Assembly: GCF_007830495.1 (NCBI RefSeq)
Contig: NZ_VLKW01000008.1
Coordinates: 1-64,000 of the forward strand
From: Pseudoduganella flava
GTDB taxonomy: Bacteria; Pseudomonadota; Gammaproteobacteria; Burkholderiales; Burkholderiaceae_D
Direction: 5' to 3'
Length of the DNA: 64,000 nucleotides
The notes under the pieces are model-generated. The model was given only the letters and a program-made list of their open reading frames with translations. It searched no databases and was not told the DNA's origin. The translations under genes were made by a program, and so were the position numbers. This document shows, piece by piece, positions 44,150 through 52,149 of the stretch (the first letter of the stretch is position 1; every line of letters starts with the position of its first letter).

Positions 44150-45332
44150 TACGGTGTTGCTCCGCCCTGGCGAGCAGGCGACTGCGCCACCAGAACAGCA
44201 GCGCCGCCGCGCTCACGCCCGCACCGAGCAGGCAGACGCCCGGCCAGCCGAATGCAGCGTGCATCAATGTCGCGGCCAGCGCGCCGGCGCCGCTGCCGGC
44301 CGCGTAGAACAGCATGTAGCAGGCGATCAGCCGGCTCTGTGCCGCGCCGCCGCCGTGCAGGATCATGCCCTGGTTCGTCACGTGCAACGCCTGCACGGCA
44401 AGGTCCAGCGCGAGGATGCCGGCCGCCACCGCGGCCAGCGATGCGGGCGTGAACGCCAGCGGCAGCCAGGCGAACAGCAACAGCGCCAGCGCGATGCCGG
44501 TGACGCGCTCGCCGTGCCCGCGGTCGTGCCAGCGGCCGGCGCGCGCCGCGCCCAGCGCACCGGCAATGCCGACCAGGCCGAACGCGCCGATCGCCGTGTG
44601 CGGCAAGCCGTGCGGCGGGCCGGCCAGTTCCAGCGCCAGCGCGCCCCAGAAGATGTTGAACACGGCGAACATCAACAGCGCGATCGTGCCGCGGGTGTGC
44701 AATACGCGGTCGGTGCGCAGCAACGTCCACATCGATGCGATCAGCCGGCGGTAAGGCACGGGATCGCCTGGCGCCGGCAGCGGCGGCAGCATGCGCCACA
44801 GCAGCAGCGCGACCAGCACCATCAGCGCGGCCGAGATGCCGTACACGGCGCGCCATCCGGCCACGTCGGCCACGGCGCCCGCCACCACGCGCGCTCCCAG
44901 CAGCCCGAGCACGACGCCGCCCTGCACGGCACCGACCATCCGCCCGCGCTGTTCAGGCAGCGCGAGCACCGCCGCGCAGCCGATCAAGCCTTGCGTCATC
45001 GCCGTGCCCAGCAGGCCGGCCAGCAGCATCGCCGCCAGCAGCGGCACGATGCGGTCCGCGGCGCAGACGGCGGCCAGCGCCAGCACGAGCGCGGCCAGCT
45101 GCGCCAGCAGCAGGGCGCGGCGCCCATGGCGGTCGCCCAGCGGCACGACGAACAGCAGCGCCAGCGCGCTGCCCAGCTGGGTGGCGAAGACGATGGCGCC
45201 GGCCGCGGCACGGTCCAGCGCCAGGTCGGCGGCGATCAGGTCGAGCAACGGTTGCGCGTAGTAGACGTTGGCGACGCACAGCGCGGCCGCTGCCGCGAGC
45301 AGCGCCAGCGTGGCGCGGGACAGGATGGGCAT
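44139..45332 (-). CDS. MFS transporter
   Basis: This 397-aa inner-membrane protein with about 12 TM helices begins ATLALLAAAAALCVANVYYAQ, which with PLLDLIAADL is typical of YgaY-like MFS efflux proteins. The loop motif VPLGDRHGRR is present after helix 2. The ATG at 45332 is preceded by GGAGG; the ORF start at 45353 is rejected. It is divergent from an HxlR regulator, so inducible export of a small reactive or aromatic compound is likely. The substrate is unknown. Confidence 0.9.
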   Translation of the reverse strand: MPILSRATLALLAAAAALCVANVYYAQPLLDLIAADLALDRAAAGAIVFATQLGSALALLFVVPLGDRHGRRALLLAQLAALVLALAAVCAADRIVPLLAAMLLAGLLGTAMTQGLIGCAAVLALPEQRGRMVGAVQGGVVLGLLGARVVAGAVADVAGWRAVYGISAALMVLVALLLWRMLPPLPAPGDPVPYRRLIASMWTLLRTDRVLHTRGTIALLMFAVFNIFWGALALELAGPPHGLPHTAIGAFGLVGIAGALGAARAGRWHDRGHGERVTGIALALLLFAWLPLAFTPASLAAVAAGILALDLAVQALHVTNQGMILHGGGAAQSRLIACYMLFYAAGSGAGALAATLMHAAFGWPGVCLLGAGVSAAALLFWWRSRLLARAEQHRIAT

Positions 45333-45343
45333 GGTTCCTCCAG

Positions 45344-45420
45344 GTGGTTGCATACCGAAGTAGTTGCGCGAAGTGGTTGCGATTTAAAACTGGTTGCAGC
45401 GTACGTCAAGCAGTTTTAAA
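45344..45420. promoter_or_regulatory. HxlR/MFS divergent control region with GGTTGC repeats
   Basis: Four direct copies of a GTGGTTGC-like octamer begin at 45344, 45360, 45373 and 45390 (the second is GTAGTTGC and the last CTGGTTGC), and an inverted TGCAACCAC follows at 45422-45430. A perfect 10-bp inverted repeat, TTTAAAACTG (45383-45392) and CAGTTTTAAA (45411-45420), overlaps the series. This is the only space between the two divergent genes, so it must hold both promoters. Confidence 0.6.
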
Positions 45421-45450
45421 ATGCAACCACAAACACGATGGGAGGGCAGC

Positions 45451-45915
45451 ATGGCAGGCCGCAAAAGCTTGAGGGAGGAGCCGTGCCCGGTCGCGCGCAG
45501 CGTGGACCTGGTTGGCGACCGCTGGGCACTGTTGATCGTGCGCGACGCTTTCGACGGCGTGCGGCGGTTCGGAGATTTCCAGCGCAGCCTGGGTGTGGCG
45601 CGCAACATCCTGACGGACCGCCTGCGCCTGCTGGTGGAGGAAGGCATCCTGGCCAGCCAGCCCGCGTCGGACGGTTCCGCTTACCAGGAATACGTGCTGA
45701 CGCCGAAGGGCGAGGACCTGTTTGGCGTCGTGGTGGCACTGCGCCGCTGGGGCGAGCGCCATCTGTTCGCGCGCGGCGAACCCCATTCGGTACTGGTGGA
45801 CCGGGCGACCGGCCGCAAGGTGGAAGGCGTGGCGCTGCGCACGCCGGACGGGCGCGAAGTGAAGCCGGAACGCACGGCCGTCAGGAAGGTCGGCTCCGGG
45901 CGCCAGGCTTCGTAG
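45451..45915 (+). CDS. HxlR family transcriptional regulator
   Basis: This 154-aa winged-helix regulator has the HxlR pattern: CPVARSVDLVGDRWALLIVR, FGDFQRSLGVARNILTDRL and YVLTPKGEDL. The Cys at the N-terminus (EEPCPVA) is the position that senses electrophiles in some HxlR proteins. The ATG at 45451 has GGGAGG 7 bp upstream; the longer frame is intergenic. It is divergent from an MFS gene with repeats between them, and the C-terminal 40 residues extend past the usual domain. Confidence 0.92.
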   Translation: MAGRKSLREEPCPVARSVDLVGDRWALLIVRDAFDGVRRFGDFQRSLGVARNILTDRLRLLVEEGILASQPASDGSAYQEYVLTPKGEDLFGVVVALRRWGERHLFARGEPHSVLVDRATGRKVEGVALRTPDGREVKPERTAVRKVGSGRQAS

Positions 45916-45916
45916 T

Positions 45917-46336
45917 TTATTCGCCCATCAGCTTGCGCAGATTGCATTCCTGTTGCCACTGGCGCCGCTCGGCGGTGCTGGCGGCGAGGCGTGCCAGTTC
46001 GGCGTCGTCCTGCGCGGCGATCGTCTCGATCAGGCGGTGGGCCACGTTCGGGTCCGGCAGCATCGTGCCGAAAAACGCGACCGTCTCGTGGCGCTGGATC
46101 AGCAGGGTGGGGAAGTTCTCGACGTCGAGGTCGCCCACGATGTCGGCGTGGTCCTCGATGTCCACCCACAGGAAGTATTTTTCCGGGTGCCTGGCGGCCA
46201 GCTCCTCGAATGAGGTACGGTAGCTGGAGCAGGTGCCGCACCAGGCGGCGCACAGGCAGGCCACGATCAGGTGGTCCTGCGCCAGCGCGGCCGCCACTTC
46301 GGCGCGGTTGTCGGCATGTAGGGTTGTGCTGTGCAT
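45917..46336 (-). CDS. Thioredoxin family protein
   Basis: This 139-aa cytoplasmic protein (no signal peptide) has a thioredoxin fold with active site AAWCGTCSSY, so CGTC instead of the usual CGPC, and the cis-Pro in VENFPTLLI. The C-terminal extension from about 100 onward is helical and Arg/Gln-rich. The ATG at 46336 gives the family length; the long upstream frame overlaps tsaB. It converges with the HxlR gene (1 bp apart) and is divergent from tsaB. Confidence 0.9.
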   Translation of the reverse strand: MHSTTLHADNRAEVAAALAQDHLIVACLCAAWCGTCSSYRTSFEELAARHPEKYFLWVDIEDHADIVGDLDVENFPTLLIQRHETVAFFGTMLPDPNVAHRLIETIAAQDDAELARLAASTAERRQWQQECNLRKLMGE

Positions 46337-46444
46337 GGCGCGATTGTACAGCGTCCGGCGCGGGCGCGTCCGTGAACGGATGGCAGGGGCCGGTCCAGTT
46401 CCGGTGGCTGGGCCGGCGCGCCCGCGCGAGGTAAAATACGCCCT

Positions 46445-47152
46445 ATGCGTACCATTCTTGCTCTTGAAACGTCCTCCGAACTGGCTTCCTGCGCGCTGCT
46501 GCACGGCGGCCGGCTGACTTCCCGTTCGTCCGACGGCGTGCGTACGCACTCGGCCGCATTGTTGCCGATGGTGCAGGAATTGCTGGCCGAGGCGTGTATT
46601 GCGCTGGCCGATTGCGACGCGATCGCCTACGGCGCCGGGCCCGGTTCGTTCACGGGCGTGCGCACCGCCTGCGGCATCGCCCAGGGCCTGGGGTTCGGCG
46701 CAAATCTGCCGCTGGTGCCCGTCGTCACGCTCGATGCGATGGCGCTGGCGTGCCGCGAGCGGCATGGCGCCAACGAGGTGCTGGCCGTGCTGGATGCGCG
46801 CATGAACGAGGTCTACTGGGCGCAATACCGCTTCGACGGCGCCTCGGCGACCGTGCCGATGGCGATCCTGCCGCCGGCGCTGTCGAACCCGGCGGACGTG
46901 GCGCCGCAGGGCAGCGTGCACGCCTGCGGTAACGGCTTCACGGCGTACCCGGAAGCGTTCGCGGGCAAGGCCTTCGCCGCCGGCGCGGATACGGCGATCC
47001 TGCCGCACGCGGAACAGATCGCCCGGCTTGGCGCCATTGCGCTGGAGGCCGGCCGGAGCGTGTCCGCGGCCGAGGCGCAGCCGCTGTACCTGCGCAACAA
47101 GGTCGCCTACACGAAGGCCGAGCGGGCCGTGATGAACGGGGCGGGCGCATGA
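46445..47152 (+). CDS. tsaB: tRNA t6A synthesis protein TsaB
   Basis: This 235-aa ASKHA-fold protein is the scaffold partner of TsaD in making N6-threonylcarbamoyladenosine in tRNA. It has ILALETSSELASCAL, THSAALLPMVQELL and GAGPGSFTGVRTACGIAQGL. The ATG at 46445 is the annotated start. Its stop overlaps the rimI ATG (ATGA), the usual betaproteobacterial tsaB-rimI pair. It is the first gene of the tsaB-rimI-udg-DUF1853 operon. Confidence 0.95.
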   Translation: MRTILALETSSELASCALLHGGRLTSRSSDGVRTHSAALLPMVQELLAEACIALADCDAIAYGAGPGSFTGVRTACGIAQGLGFGANLPLVPVVTLDAMALACRERHGANEVLAVLDARMNEVYWAQYRFDGASATVPMAILPPALSNPADVAPQGSVHACGNGFTAYPEAFAGKAFAAGADTAILPHAEQIARLGAIALEAGRSVSAAEAQPLYLRNKVAYTKAERAVMNGAGA

Positions 47153-47631
47153 CGTTGGACACGAGCCGCGGCTGGGACCTGGCGCGCCTGATCTACGAAC
47201 CGATGCAGCAGTCCGACCTGGACGAGGTGGTGGCCGTCGAGCGCAGCGTCTATCCGCATCCCTGGACCCGCACCAATTTTTCCGACTCGCTGAAGAACGG
47301 CTACCACGCGTGGGTGCTGCGCGATCCGCTGCGCGAGCTGCTCGGCTATTTCCTCGTGATGGCCGTCGTCGACGAAGCCCACCTGCTGAACGTGGCGGTC
47401 GCCGCGCCATGGCAGGGCAAGGGCCTGGGGCGGTTCCTGCTGAACCAGTCCGTCGCCTGCGCGCGCGGGCTCGGCATGGATTCGATGCTGCTGGAAGTGC
47501 GGCCGTCGAACCAGCGCGCGCTCGACATCTACCGCCGCTACGGCTTCACCGAGATCGGCCGCCGCAAGGGCTATTACCCGGCCGCCAACCAGACCCGCGA
47601 GGACGCCATCGTGATGCGTATTGCGCTATGA
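47149..47631 (+). CDS. rimI: Ribosomal protein S18-alanine N-acetyltransferase RimI
   Basis: This 160-aa GNAT protein acetylates the N-terminus of ribosomal protein S18. The acetyl-CoA signature is NVAVAAPWQGKGLGRFLL, followed by LLEVRPSNQRALDIYRRYGF. It overlaps tsaB by 4 bp and udg by 4 bp (ATGA at both ends), so the three genes are translationally linked. Confidence 0.93.
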   Translation: MTLDTSRGWDLARLIYEPMQQSDLDEVVAVERSVYPHPWTRTNFSDSLKNGYHAWVLRDPLRELLGYFLVMAVVDEAHLLNVAVAAPWQGKGLGRFLLNQSVACARGLGMDSMLLEVRPSNQRALDIYRRYGFTEIGRRKGYYPAANQTREDAIVMRIAL

Positions 47632-48602
47632 GCCAGCCGCACCGCAGCATCGTGTTCCTGCAGGAGATGGGCGTCGGCCCGCAATGGCTGCTGCGCGACC
47701 GCGTCGCCGCGCCGCCGGAGTACGCCGAGGAGGAAGCGATCGACGCCGCGCCCGAGCCCGTGATGGAAGCTGCGCCTGCGCCCGAACCTGCGCTGGCACC
47801 GGCACCTGCACCCGCACCGATCGCGCCGCCGGCGCAACCGGTTGCGCAGTCCGACGACGACATGTCGTGGTTCGACGAAGCCCCCGCGCCGCCGCCGAAG
47901 GCACCGGTGCTGAAACAAAGCGCGCCGCCGCGCCCGAAGGCAAGCGAGCCGGAAACGGCCGAGGACACGTCGTGGTTCGACGCCGTGCCGGCCGCGCCGG
48001 TACAGCGCGCGCCGGCACGCACGGCCGCCACCGACGAGGAAATCGCGGCGATGGACTGGCCTACTTTGCAGGCCGCCGTGCGCCGCTGCACCCGCTGCGA
48101 CCTGTGCGCCACGCGCCGTGCCGCCGTGCCGGGCCAGGGCGACGAGCAGGCGCGCTGGCTGGTGCTGGGCACCGCGCCGACCGCGGAAGACGAGGAAGTG
48201 GAACAGCCGCTGTCCGGCCAGCCCGGCCAGCTGCTGGCCAATATGCTGAACGCCGTCGGCTTGTCGACGGAGCGGGGCGCCTACGTGACGACCTTGGTGA
48301 AATGCCGCGCCGTCGCCGAGGATGGCACTGACCGCCTGCCGAGCGCGGACGAACTGGCCGCCTGCCGCCCCTACCTGGATCGCGAGCTGGCGTTGACGGG
48401 GGCGGGCCTGGCCCTGACCGTCGGCGGCGTCACCGCGAAAGGGCTGCTGGGCATGGCCGCGCGCGGCAAGGTGCTGCGCTATGGCGAGCTGCCCGTGGTG
48501 GCGACGTTCCACCCGGCCGACTTGCTGAAGAAGCCGGAAGACAAGGCCCGCGCCTGGGCCGACCTGTGCCTGGCGCGCTCCGCCCATGCCGGCCGCCGCT
48601 GA
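47628..48602 (+). CDS. Family 4 uracil-DNA glycosylase-like protein with Pro-rich N-terminal arm
   Basis: This 324-aa protein removes uracil from DNA by homology. The catalytic part (about 135-324) has CTRCDLCATRRAAVPGQGD with iron-sulfur cysteines, LGTAPTAEDEEVEQPLSG, TLVKCRA and the final TFHPADLL. Several motifs depart from the typical family 4 forms (GEAPG-like becomes GTAPT; HPS becomes HPA), so activity should be tested. The first 130 residues are Pro/Ala/Glu-rich and disordered, and contain SWFD twice (80-83 and 115-118) in acidic context. Coupled to rimI and overlapped by the DUF1853 gene. Confidence 0.85.
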   Translation: MSQPHRSIVFLQEMGVGPQWLLRDRVAAPPEYAEEEAIDAAPEPVMEAAPAPEPALAPAPAPAPIAPPAQPVAQSDDDMSWFDEAPAPPPKAPVLKQSAPPRPKASEPETAEDTSWFDAVPAAPVQRAPARTAATDEEIAAMDWPTLQAAVRRCTRCDLCATRRAAVPGQGDEQARWLVLGTAPTAEDEEVEQPLSGQPGQLLANMLNAVGLSTERGAYVTTLVKCRAVAEDGTDRLPSADELAACRPYLDRELALTGAGLALTVGGVTAKGLLGMAARGKVLRYGELPVVATFHPADLLKKPEDKARAWADLCLARSAHAGRR

Positions 48603-49572
48603 CAGCACGGCCGATCTTTCCTACCAGGCGCGCTTCGAGCGCCGCTGGCAGCACCTGACGCGCCCGCACGTGCGCGCGCTGGCCTGGCTGCTCGATGCGC
48701 CCGATCTGCTCGACGCCAGCGCACCTTACTGGCACGGCCGCATCGCCGTGCTCGGCCCCGCCGCCGCCGCGACGGCCGCCTGGCTGGCGGCACTGGAAGC
48801 GGACCCCGCGCCGCTCGATGCCGCGCTGGGCGCGCGGTTCTATTCGCGCCTGGGCTTGTATGCGGAAAAGCTGATGGCGTTCTATTTCGCGCAGCAAGGC
48901 ACGCTGGCCGCGCACGGGCTGCAGGTGCGCAGCGCCAAGGAAACCGTCGGCGAATTCGACTTCCTGCTGGACGAGCCGGCGGGCCTGCGCCACATCGAGT
49001 TCGCCACCAAGTTCTACCTGCTGGACAGCCATGCCGACACCAGCGACTTCGACCTGCTGGTGGGCCCGAACCTGGGCGACACGCTGGGCCGCAAGATGCG
49101 CAAGATCTTCGAGCAGCAGTTGGCGCTGGCGTGGCACCCGGCCGCGCGCGACGTGCTGCCGCAACCGGTGGCGGTCGCGCAGGCGCTCGTCAAGGGCTGG
49201 CTGTTCTATCCGCCCGATGGCGTGTTCACGGTGCCGGGCATCGCGCCCGACCACTGCCGCGGCAGATGGCATACGCTGGCCGGCCTCGCGGCGGGCCAAT
49301 GGCCGGGCGAGCGCTACGTGGTGCTGCCCCGGCTGCAATGGCTGGCACCGTTCAAGGGCCGCGTGGACGGCGCCGCGGTGCCGCTGGCGCTGGCGGAACT
49401 GGTCGGGCAGGTGACGGACAAGTTCGCGGCCGATGCTTCACCGGTGATGGTGGCGTCGGTGCGGCAGGAAGGGGAGTGGTTGCTGGAAGAGGCGCGCGCG
49501 TTCATCGTGCGCGACGACTGGCCGGAGCTTGCCGCGCTGCGGCGCGCCACCGGCACGAAGCCAGCCGCCTGA
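48586..49572 (+). CDS. DUF1853 protein, nuclease-like fold
   Basis: This 328-aa cytoplasmic protein fits DUF1853. The segment ETVGEFDFLLDEPAGLRHIEFATKFYL has the spacing of a PD-(D/E)XK nuclease core, with the acidic residues and Lys in place. Activity has not been shown for the family as far as I know. It overlaps udg by 17 bp, which places it in a tRNA/DNA maintenance operon. The ATG at 48586 is the only reasonable start. Confidence 0.82.
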   Translation: MPAAADSTADLSYQARFERRWQHLTRPHVRALAWLLDAPDLLDASAPYWHGRIAVLGPAAAATAAWLAALEADPAPLDAALGARFYSRLGLYAEKLMAFYFAQQGTLAAHGLQVRSAKETVGEFDFLLDEPAGLRHIEFATKFYLLDSHADTSDFDLLVGPNLGDTLGRKMRKIFEQQLALAWHPAARDVLPQPVAVAQALVKGWLFYPPDGVFTVPGIAPDHCRGRWHTLAGLAAGQWPGERYVVLPRLQWLAPFKGRVDGAAVPLALAELVGQVTDKFAADASPVMVASVRQEGEWLLEEARAFIVRDDWPELAALRRATGTKPAA

Positions 49573-49590
49573 ACCGGCCCGACGCGCAGG

Positions 49591-50838
49591 TCAGTGTCTG
49601 TGCTCGCCGATCAGCGCGAGCGAATCGTGCTCGCGCTGGTTGGCGGCATGCAGGCGCATGATGAAGAACATCGTCCCCGACAGGAACAGGCCGAACAGCA
49701 CGATGATCGTGTTCAGTTCCAGGTGCAGGCGCAGCATCAGCGAGTACACGGCCAGCATCGTCAGCACCGACAGGTTCTCGTTGAAGTTCTGCACGGCGAT
49801 CGAGTGGCCGGCACTCATCAGCACGTGGCCGCGGTGCTGCAGCAGCGCGTTCATCGGCACGACGAAGAAGCCGGACAGCGCGCCGATCCCGATCAGCATC
49901 GGATAGGCGATGACGGGCGTATGCACGAACGCCATCAGCATCACCATCACGCCCATGACGACGCCGACGGGGATGACGCTGAGCGACTTGCGCAGCGTGA
50001 CCAGCTTCGCGGACAGGACCGCGCCGCCGGTGACGCCAAGCCCGACGAGGCCCACCATCGTCGTGGCCTTTTCATAACTCATGTGCAGCGATTGCTTGGC
50101 CCATTCCAGCACGATGAATTGCAGCGTCGCGGCGGTACCCCACAGCAGCGTGGTGACGGCCAGCGAGATCTGGCCCAGCTTGTCCTTCCACAGGATCGTG
50201 CAGCAGTTCGCGAAGTCCTCGACGAGGCGCACCGGATTGCGTTCCTGGTGCGGATAGATGGAGCCCGTCAGCGGGATGCGCAGGTTGAACAGCGCCGCGG
50301 CGATGTACAGCACGCCGACGATCATCAACGCGCCATACGCCGCATCGGTGATGCCGATGTTCCATCCCAACATGACCGCTTCGGCGCGGTCGGAAACAAG
50401 CGCGCCGCCCATCACGGTGCCGAGGATGATCGAGGCGATCGTCAGGCCTTCGATCCAGCCATTGGCCGCAACGAGTTTTTCGGGCGGCAGCAATTCGGTG
50501 AGGATGCCGTATTTGGCGGGCGAATAGATCGCCGCGCCGATGCCGACGATCGCATACGCGGCCAGCGGATGCACTTCATAAAACAGCAATGCGCAGCCGA
50601 AGATCTTGACCAGGTTGGCGATGAACATGACGCGGCCCTTCGGCAGCGAATCCGCGAAGGCGCCCACGAACGCGGCCAGCAGCACGTAGAACAGCACGAA
50701 CAGAAATTTCAGCAGCGGCGTGATCCACGCCGGGGATTTCATCGTGATCAGCAGGTCGATCGCGACGAACAGCAAAGCATTGTCCGCCAGCGACGAAAAA
50801 AACTGCGCTGCCATGATGGTATAAAAACCACGATTCAT
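49591..50838 (-). CDS. lplT: Lysophospholipid transporter LplT
   Basis: This 415-aa MFS protein moves lysophospholipids across the inner membrane. It starts GFYTIMAAQFFSSLADNALL, the diagnostic LplT opening, and shows GAAIYSPAKYGILTELLPPE and GGALVSDRA further on. In many gammaproteobacteria lplT is followed by or fused to aas (acyltransferase); here it stands alone and converges with the DUF1853 gene (18 bp apart). A 222-bp divergent promoter region separates it from alr. Confidence 0.94.
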   Translation of the reverse strand: MNRGFYTIMAAQFFSSLADNALLFVAIDLLITMKSPAWITPLLKFLFVLFYVLLAAFVGAFADSLPKGRVMFIANLVKIFGCALLFYEVHPLAAYAIVGIGAAIYSPAKYGILTELLPPEKLVAANGWIEGLTIASIILGTVMGGALVSDRAEAVMLGWNIGITDAAYGALMIVGVLYIAAALFNLRIPLTGSIYPHQERNPVRLVEDFANCCTILWKDKLGQISLAVTTLLWGTAATLQFIVLEWAKQSLHMSYEKATTMVGLVGLGVTGGAVLSAKLVTLRKSLSVIPVGVVMGVMVMLMAFVHTPVIAYPMLIGIGALSGFFVVPMNALLQHRGHVLMSAGHSIAVQNFNENLSVLTMLAVYSLMLRLHLELNTIIVLFGLFLSGTMFFIMRLHAANQREHDSLALIGEHRH

Positions 50839-51060
50839 TGTGGAAGGGCCTGAAAACTGATATCGGCTTGCTTTATACCATGAAAGGTAGGCTTTCCAAA
50901 GAAAAGGACCGGACGATTAGGCTAGTCCTTCGGTACAGCGGAACGCCCGCCGTTCGGGGCTTTCGGGCATATTTGGCGGCTGCGCCGGCCGGTTCCTTAA
51001 GCTCCGTCTAAGGTGCCGGGTAAGGTAAAATGCCCGCTTCACATTTTCACCGCGTCGACC

Positions 51061-52149
51061 ATGCCCAGGCCCATTGCCGCCACCGTCCACATCGCCGCCA
51101 TGCGGCACAACCTCGCGCGCGCCCGCGCCTGCGCACCGGGCTCGAAGGCCTGGGCCGTCGTCAAGGCCAACGCCTACGGCCACGGCTTGCAGCGCGCGCT
51201 GCGCGGCTTCGCGGATGCGGACGGGCTGGCGCTGATCGAGTTCGACAACGCGGTGCGGCTGCGCGAGATGGGCTGGACCAAGCCCGTGCTGCTGCTGGAA
51301 GGGTGGTTCGACGCGGCCGACCTGCATGCGATGGCGGCGCACGGCCTGAACGGCGCGGCGCACTGCGACGAGCAGATCGCGCTGCTGGAGAACACGCCGC
51401 TGGCGCGGCCCATCGACGTGCACCTGAAGATGAACACGGGGATGAACCGCCTCGGCTTCAAGCCTGAACAGTTCGCGGCCGCGTATGCGCGGCTGCGCGC
51501 GATCCCGCACGTGCGCGAGATCACGTTGATGACGCACTTCGCCAATGCGGACGAGGCGGCCCACCCATGCGTGCCGATCCGCGAGCAGCTGCGCCGCTTC
51601 GAGCTGGGCGCGGCGGGCTTGCCGGGCCCGCGCAGCCTGGCCAATTCCGCTGGCGTGTTCCAGATGCCGGCGCTGCAAGGAGAACTGGTCAGCGACTGGA
51701 TCCGCCCAGGCATCATGCTGTATGGCGGCACGCCGGGCGGCCGCAGCGCCGAGGAGTACGGCCTGCTGCCGGCGATGACGTTGACGAGTGAACTGATCGG
51801 CATCCAGCGGATCGAAGCAGGTGACTTCGTCGGTTACGGCAGCCGCTTCGAAGCCGATCGCGCGATGCGCATCGGCGTCGTCGCCTGCGGCTATGCGGAC
51901 GGCTATCCGCGCCACGCACCGACCGGCACGCCGGTGCTGGTGGACGGCGTGCGCACGCGCACCGTCGGTCGCGTGTCGATGGACATGATGGCCGTGGACC
52001 TGACGGGCATCGACAGCGCCCGCGTCGGCAGCCGCGTCGTGCTGTGGGGCCAGGGTTTGCCGATCGACGACGTGGCGGCAAGCGCCGGCACGATCGGCTA
52101 TGAGCTGATGTGCGCCGTGGCGCCCCGTGTGAGGATATTGGAAGACTGA
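51061..52149 (+). CDS. alr: Alanine racemase
   Basis: This 362-aa PLP enzyme makes D-alanine for peptidoglycan. The PLP lysine lies in VVKANAYGHG, the second catalytic tyrosine is probably in AGDFVGYGSRF, and RVSMDMMAVDLTG marks the C-terminal beta-barrel. The start at 51061 (MPRPIAATVH) fits other Alr proteins; 16 upstream codons are dropped. Its stop overlaps the radA start by one base (TGATG), so the two are coupled. TAAAAT at 51026-51031 may be a -10 box. Confidence 0.95.
   Translation: MPRPIAATVHIAAMRHNLARARACAPGSKAWAVVKANAYGHGLQRALRGFADADGLALIEFDNAVRLREMGWTKPVLLLEGWFDAADLHAMAAHGLNGAAHCDEQIALLENTPLARPIDVHLKMNTGMNRLGFKPEQFAAAYARLRAIPHVREITLMTHFANADEAAHPCVPIREQLRRFELGAAGLPGPRSLANSAGVFQMPALQGELVSDWIRPGIMLYGGTPGGRSAEEYGLLPAMTLTSELIGIQRIEAGDFVGYGSRFEADRAMRIGVVACGYADGYPRHAPTGTPVLVDGVRTRTVGRVSMDMMAVDLTGIDSARVGSRVVLWGQGLPIDDVAASAGTIGYELMCAVAPRVRILED

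Noticed and set aside
46445-47410. Minus-strand extension of the thioredoxin frame over tsaB
   Set aside because: The extension is antisense to tsaB. The thioredoxin starts at 46336, as its fold requires.
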